NCBI GenBank assembly: GCA_031286695.1 | Contig: JAITTY010000006.1 | Coordinates: 682,001-746,000, forward strand | DNA length: 64,000 nucleotides | Source: Sphingobacterium sp. | Lineage (GTDB): Bacteria; Bacteroidota; Bacteroidia; Sphingobacteriales; Sphingobacteriaceae | Direction: 5' to 3' | Shown: piece by piece, positions 61,049-64,000 of the stretch | Layout of the letters: the number at the start of each line of letters is the position of its first letter | How positions within the stretch are numbered: the first letter of the stretch is position 1 | Notes under the pieces: generated by a model | Database searches by the model: none | What the model was told of the DNA's origin: nothing | What the model saw: the letters and a program-made list of their open reading frames with translations, nothing else | Made by a program: the position numbers and the translations under genes

Positions 61049-64000
61049 ATGAAAAAAAAATCACATGTTCTTTATCATGTGCCTATCTCGTATTATCTAA
61101 AATGGTTGTTAATGGCCAAATTTTTAATCATTTTCTTATTTGCATGTGTTGCCACTGGATTTGCAAAAGAATCGAAAGCGCAAAAAACAGTTTCTTTACG
61201 TTTTGAAGAGATCCGACTCAAAAACCTATTGACTTCAATTGAAGAGCAGACCAAGATCAATTTTATCTACAACGATAATACGATCAATGCGATTAAGATT
61301 AAGCATGTTGACGTCCGCAATAAAAAATGGACTGATCTTTTGCTGCCAATTTTAGCCAAAGAATCTTTGGAAATGGATATGGTCAGCGAAAACCGTATTA
61401 TTATACGCTCGACAGCAAAGGTTCAGGATAGAATCGCTTCTGGTACGATCAAAGATCAGCAAGGAAAGCTATTGGCAGGTGTATCTGTACGTATAAAGGG
61501 TACGGATAAGATGACGCAGTCGAATAGTGATGGTCAATTTTCGCTGGTCGTTGAAAACGAAAATAGCGTTTTGCAATTTTCTTATCTGGGATACCTTTCT
61601 CAAGAGATTGCCTATCAGCGACAGGCCATTAGCGTGGTTCTTCAGGATGATCTTGCACAGCTGGAAGAGGTTGTGGTGATTGGGTACGGTACACAGAAAA
61701 AAGCAACATTAACAGGGTCGGTGAGTCAGGTTTCGGGAAGCGAGCTTCAACGGTCCCCTGCGCCAAATCTGTCCAATTCCCTGGCAGGAAGAATGCCTGG
61801 TGTAGTGGCAAATAATCGTTCGGGTGAACCTGGAAATGATCAATCGCAGATCTATATCCGTGGCAAGGGATCTCTGGGGAACAACAGCCCGTTGTATGTC
61901 ATTGATGGAGTGGCCAATCGAGGTGGAATAGAACGGCTTAATCCAAGTGATATAGAGACAATTTCGGTTTTGAAAGATGCGTCGGCTGCCATTTATGGTG
62001 CCCAAGCTGCAAATGGTGTTATTTTGGTCACGACGAAACGCGGTAATGGTGATAAACCTACGATCACCTATGATGGTAGTTACGGTTTTTCCGAACATAC
62101 ACGAACACCAAAACTGATGGATTCTTATCAATTTATGGTGTATGATGATGAAATCAATGCACATTTTGGGCGTGCTGAAAAGTATAAAGATATTAGAGGA
62201 AAATATCTGGATGGTACAATTGATCCTTTACTATATGCCAACACCGATTGGATGAAGTCCGTATTTAAATCTTCTCCACAAACGCAGCATTCCTTGTCAC
62301 TTCGTGGTGGAGACGAAAAAGTGCGTTATTATGTTTCTGGAGGATACCTTTATCAAAAGCCGGGATTTAGAAATACAGATCTAAATTTTAGGACGGTTCA
62401 ATTTCGTACCAATTTGGATGCTAAGGTAACCAAAGACCTTTCGGTATTAGTTGAGGTCGCCACTAGACAGGAAAATCGGAATAATTCAAACTACGATATG
62501 GGAACCTTCTTTTGGGAAGCTTTCCATGCTTATCCTTTTTTGCCTGATTATTATCCGAATGGATTACCTGGTCCGGGTCTTTCGTGGGGTAACAATTTAA
62601 CGATTCTGGCTTCGGGCAAGACCGGCTATCAGCGTGTAAAGGATAATTTTGTCAATACAAAAGCAGGTTTTGATCTCAAAACACCTTGGTTATTAGATGG
62701 CTTAAGTTTTTCTGGTTATGCGGCATTCGATTCGCAATATAGACATGAAAAGAAGCTGAATGATATGTGGGATGCTTATCGTTATAATCCTGCAACAAAG
62801 AATTACGATAATATCCGTGAGACAACGGGCGATGCAAATATCAATCTTACTGAAAGAAACGATGATATACGTACTGAGACCTGGAATTTTAAAATCGGAT
62901 ACGATAAGAAATTCGGCTCACATAGTGTCAATGCTTTCATTGCTTATGAGCAGAGCAAGAACAGAGGTGATTGGTTTTCTGCGTATCGGAGAGATTTCTT
63001 AAGCGATGCCGTAGATTACCTATTTGCGGGAAGTGACAATCAAAAAAATAATGACGGAAAAGCAACGATTTCGGCAAGGCAGAATTATTTTGGTCGTGTA
63101 AGTTATGGTTTTAAGGATAAGTACCTGGCTGATATTACAGTGCGAAGAGATGGTTCACAAAACTTTATCAGCAATGCACGTTGGGGTTGGTTCCCAGGGG
63201 TATCGGCAGGCTGGCGTATTTCTCAGGAGAATTTTTTCAAGGAAAATGTGCCTTTTATCAATGAGTTGAAAATCAAGGCTTCTTGGGGCAAGCTAGGAAA
63301 CGACCGGGTGGATCCTTTTCAATATATCAGTACCTATGTTCTTGGAGATGGAGCCATGTTTGGTCTTGACCCCAAAAGAACAAAGGGTTTTACTGTCGGG
63401 AGATTGGCTAACCCCAATATTACCTGGGAAAAAGTGGATACGAAAAACGTAGGCTTTGAGTCTGTTTTCTTCAAGAATACCTTGAGTTTTGATTTGCAGT
63501 ATTTTTATTCGATGCGTACGGATATCCTAACACCCAAACAAGCTTCTGTACCGCGGTATACTGGATTGACGCTGCCTGATCAAAATATCGGTGAAATTTC
63601 AAACAGAGGTGTAGAAAGTAGCTTGCTTTACCGCAATAGAGTCAATGACTTTAGCTACTCAGTGGGTGGAAATTTCACTTTTGTACGTAATAAGATTCAT
63701 TTTTTTGACGAAGCACAAAATACACCGGAGTGGCAGCGTCGGACAGACCATAGTATAGACTCCTGGTTAGTGTATAAGACAGACGGTATCTATCAAAATC
63801 AGGCTGAGATCGATGCCTCACCACATTTGCTGAATACGATGCCAGGGGATATCAAGTATATGGATGTGGATGGCGATGGAAAAATTACCAGCAATGACAT
63901 GGTCCGTATCTATGAAAGTCCGATTCCTGAAATTACCTATGGTATCACCATGGGTGCCAAATGGAAAAACTTTGATTTAAATATTTTGTGGTCAGGACAA
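61049..64000 (+). CDS. STN-domain SusC-type TonB receptor, incomplete at window end
   Basis: 984 residues to the edge without a stop codon. MKKKSHVLYHVPISYYLKWLLMAKFLIIFLFACVATGFA is a signal peptide with an extended N-region; STN domain (about 47-115, VSLRFEEIRLKNLLTSIEE, FIYNDNTINAI); carboxypeptidase-like domain (SGTIKDQQGKLLAGVSVRIKG to FSYLGYLSQ); TonB-box region LEEVVVIGYGTQ; plug (LTGSVSQVSGSEL, SAAIYGAQAANGVILVTTKRG); and most of the barrel. The STN domain makes it the outer-membrane sensor of the sigma/FecR pair. A SusD partner would be expected after the window. Confidence 0.95.
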   Translation, partial: MKKKSHVLYHVPISYYLKWLLMAKFLIIFLFACVATGFAKESKAQKTVSLRFEEIRLKNLLTSIEEQTKINFIYNDNTINAIKIKHVDVRNKKWTDLLLPILAKESLEMDMVSENRIIIRSTAKVQDRIASGTIKDQQGKLLAGVSVRIKGTDKMTQSNSDGQFSLVVENENSVLQFSYLGYLSQEIAYQRQAISVVLQDDLAQLEEVVVIGYGTQKKATLTGSVSQVSGSELQRSPAPNLSNSLAGRMPGVVANNRSGEPGNDQSQIYIRGKGSLGNNSPLYVIDGVANRGGIERLNPSDIETISVLKDASAAIYGAQAANGVILVTTKRGNGDKPTITYDGSYGFSEHTRTPKLMDSYQFMVYDDEINAHFGRAEKYKDIRGKYLDGTIDPLLYANTDWMKSVFKSSPQTQHSLSLRGGDEKVRYYVSGGYLYQKPGFRNTDLNFRTVQFRTNLDAKVTKDLSVLVEVATRQENRNNSNYDMGTFFWEAFHAYPFLPDYYPNGLPGPGLSWGNNLTILASGKTGYQRVKDNFVNTKAGFDLKTPWLLDGLSFSGYAAFDSQYRHEKKLNDMWDAYRYNPATKNYDNIRETTGDANINLTERNDDIRTETWNFKIGYDKKFGSHSVNAFIAYEQSKNRGDWFSAYRRDFLSDAVDYLFAGSDNQKNNDGKATISARQNYFGRVSYGFKDKYLADITVRRDGSQNFISNARWGWFPGVSAGWRISQENFFKENVPFINELKIKASWGKLGNDRVDPFQYISTYVLGDGAMFGLDPKRTKGFTVGRLANPNITWEKVDTKNVGFESVFFKNTLSFDLQYFYSMRTDILTPKQASVPRYTGLTLPDQNIGEISNRGVESSLLYRNRVNDFSYSVGGNFTFVRNKIHFFDEAQNTPEWQRRTDHSIDSWLVYKTDGIYQNQAEIDASPHLLNTMPGDIKYMDVDGDGKITSNDMVRIYESPIPEITYGITMGAKWKNFDLNILWSGQ

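Overview
The window looks like a chromosomal segment of a Bacteroidota bacterium, most likely Sphingobacteriaceae (Sphingobacterium or a close relative). Three SusC-type TonB-linked receptors (two with a SusD partner), a hybrid two-component system, an anti-sigma FecR/ECF sigma pair, weak or absent Shine-Dalgarno sequences, and promoter boxes of the TAnnTTTG type all fit that group. No tRNA, rRNA, CRISPR array, transposase or integrase was seen.

Layout. 1-4.4 kb: the tail of a LytTR response regulator, a small unknown protein, a TauE/SafE transporter and a PIG-L deacetylase. 4.5-33 kb: a large glycan-utilisation region. A secreted GH20 hexosaminidase is divergent from a hybrid two-component regulator, followed by SusC/SusD/DUF3823, a tandem-domain GH43, a GH2, and then a tightly packed run (esterase, exported FAD oxidoreductase, DUF5009 acyltransferase-like membrane protein, AmpG-like MFS transporter, two SGNH hydrolases, DUF4434, N-acylglucosamine 2-epimerase, CstA). 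33-43.4 kb: a convergent ROK repressor and a second SusC/SusD set with a DUF5018 lipoprotein and two unrecognised exported proteins. An inverted repeat between the ROK gene and the second SusC is a good operator candidate.

43.5-56 kb is an accessory/regulatory stretch: a membrane protein/XRE pair behind 21-bp-periodic repeats, a DJ-1/PfpI protein and a Crp-like regulator separated by two textbook TGTGA-N6-TCACA sites, an array of 11-bp repeats, a Mg2+ P-type ATPase, a MutS-family pseudogene, a secreted protein with a LytTR-like direct repeat upstream, a pentapeptide-repeat protein, and a PadR/membrane protein/lipoprotein operon whose lipoprotein reads as a cholesterol-dependent-cytolysin-like protein without domain 4. 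56.7-64 kb: PiT phosphate transporter, UspA, then ECF sigma/FecR/STN-SusC, the last gene running off the window end.

The glycan region suggests use of a glycan carrying N-acetylhexosamine and galactoside or arabinoside sugars: polymer import by SusCD, trimming by GH20/GH43/GH2 and esterases in the periplasm, import of products by the MFS protein, and epimerisation of ManNAc/GlcNAc inside. No sialidase, lyase, deaminase or kinase is present here, so the pathway is incomplete in the window. The least-explained items are the cytolysin-like operon, the two exported proteins after DUF5018, and several operator-like repeats.
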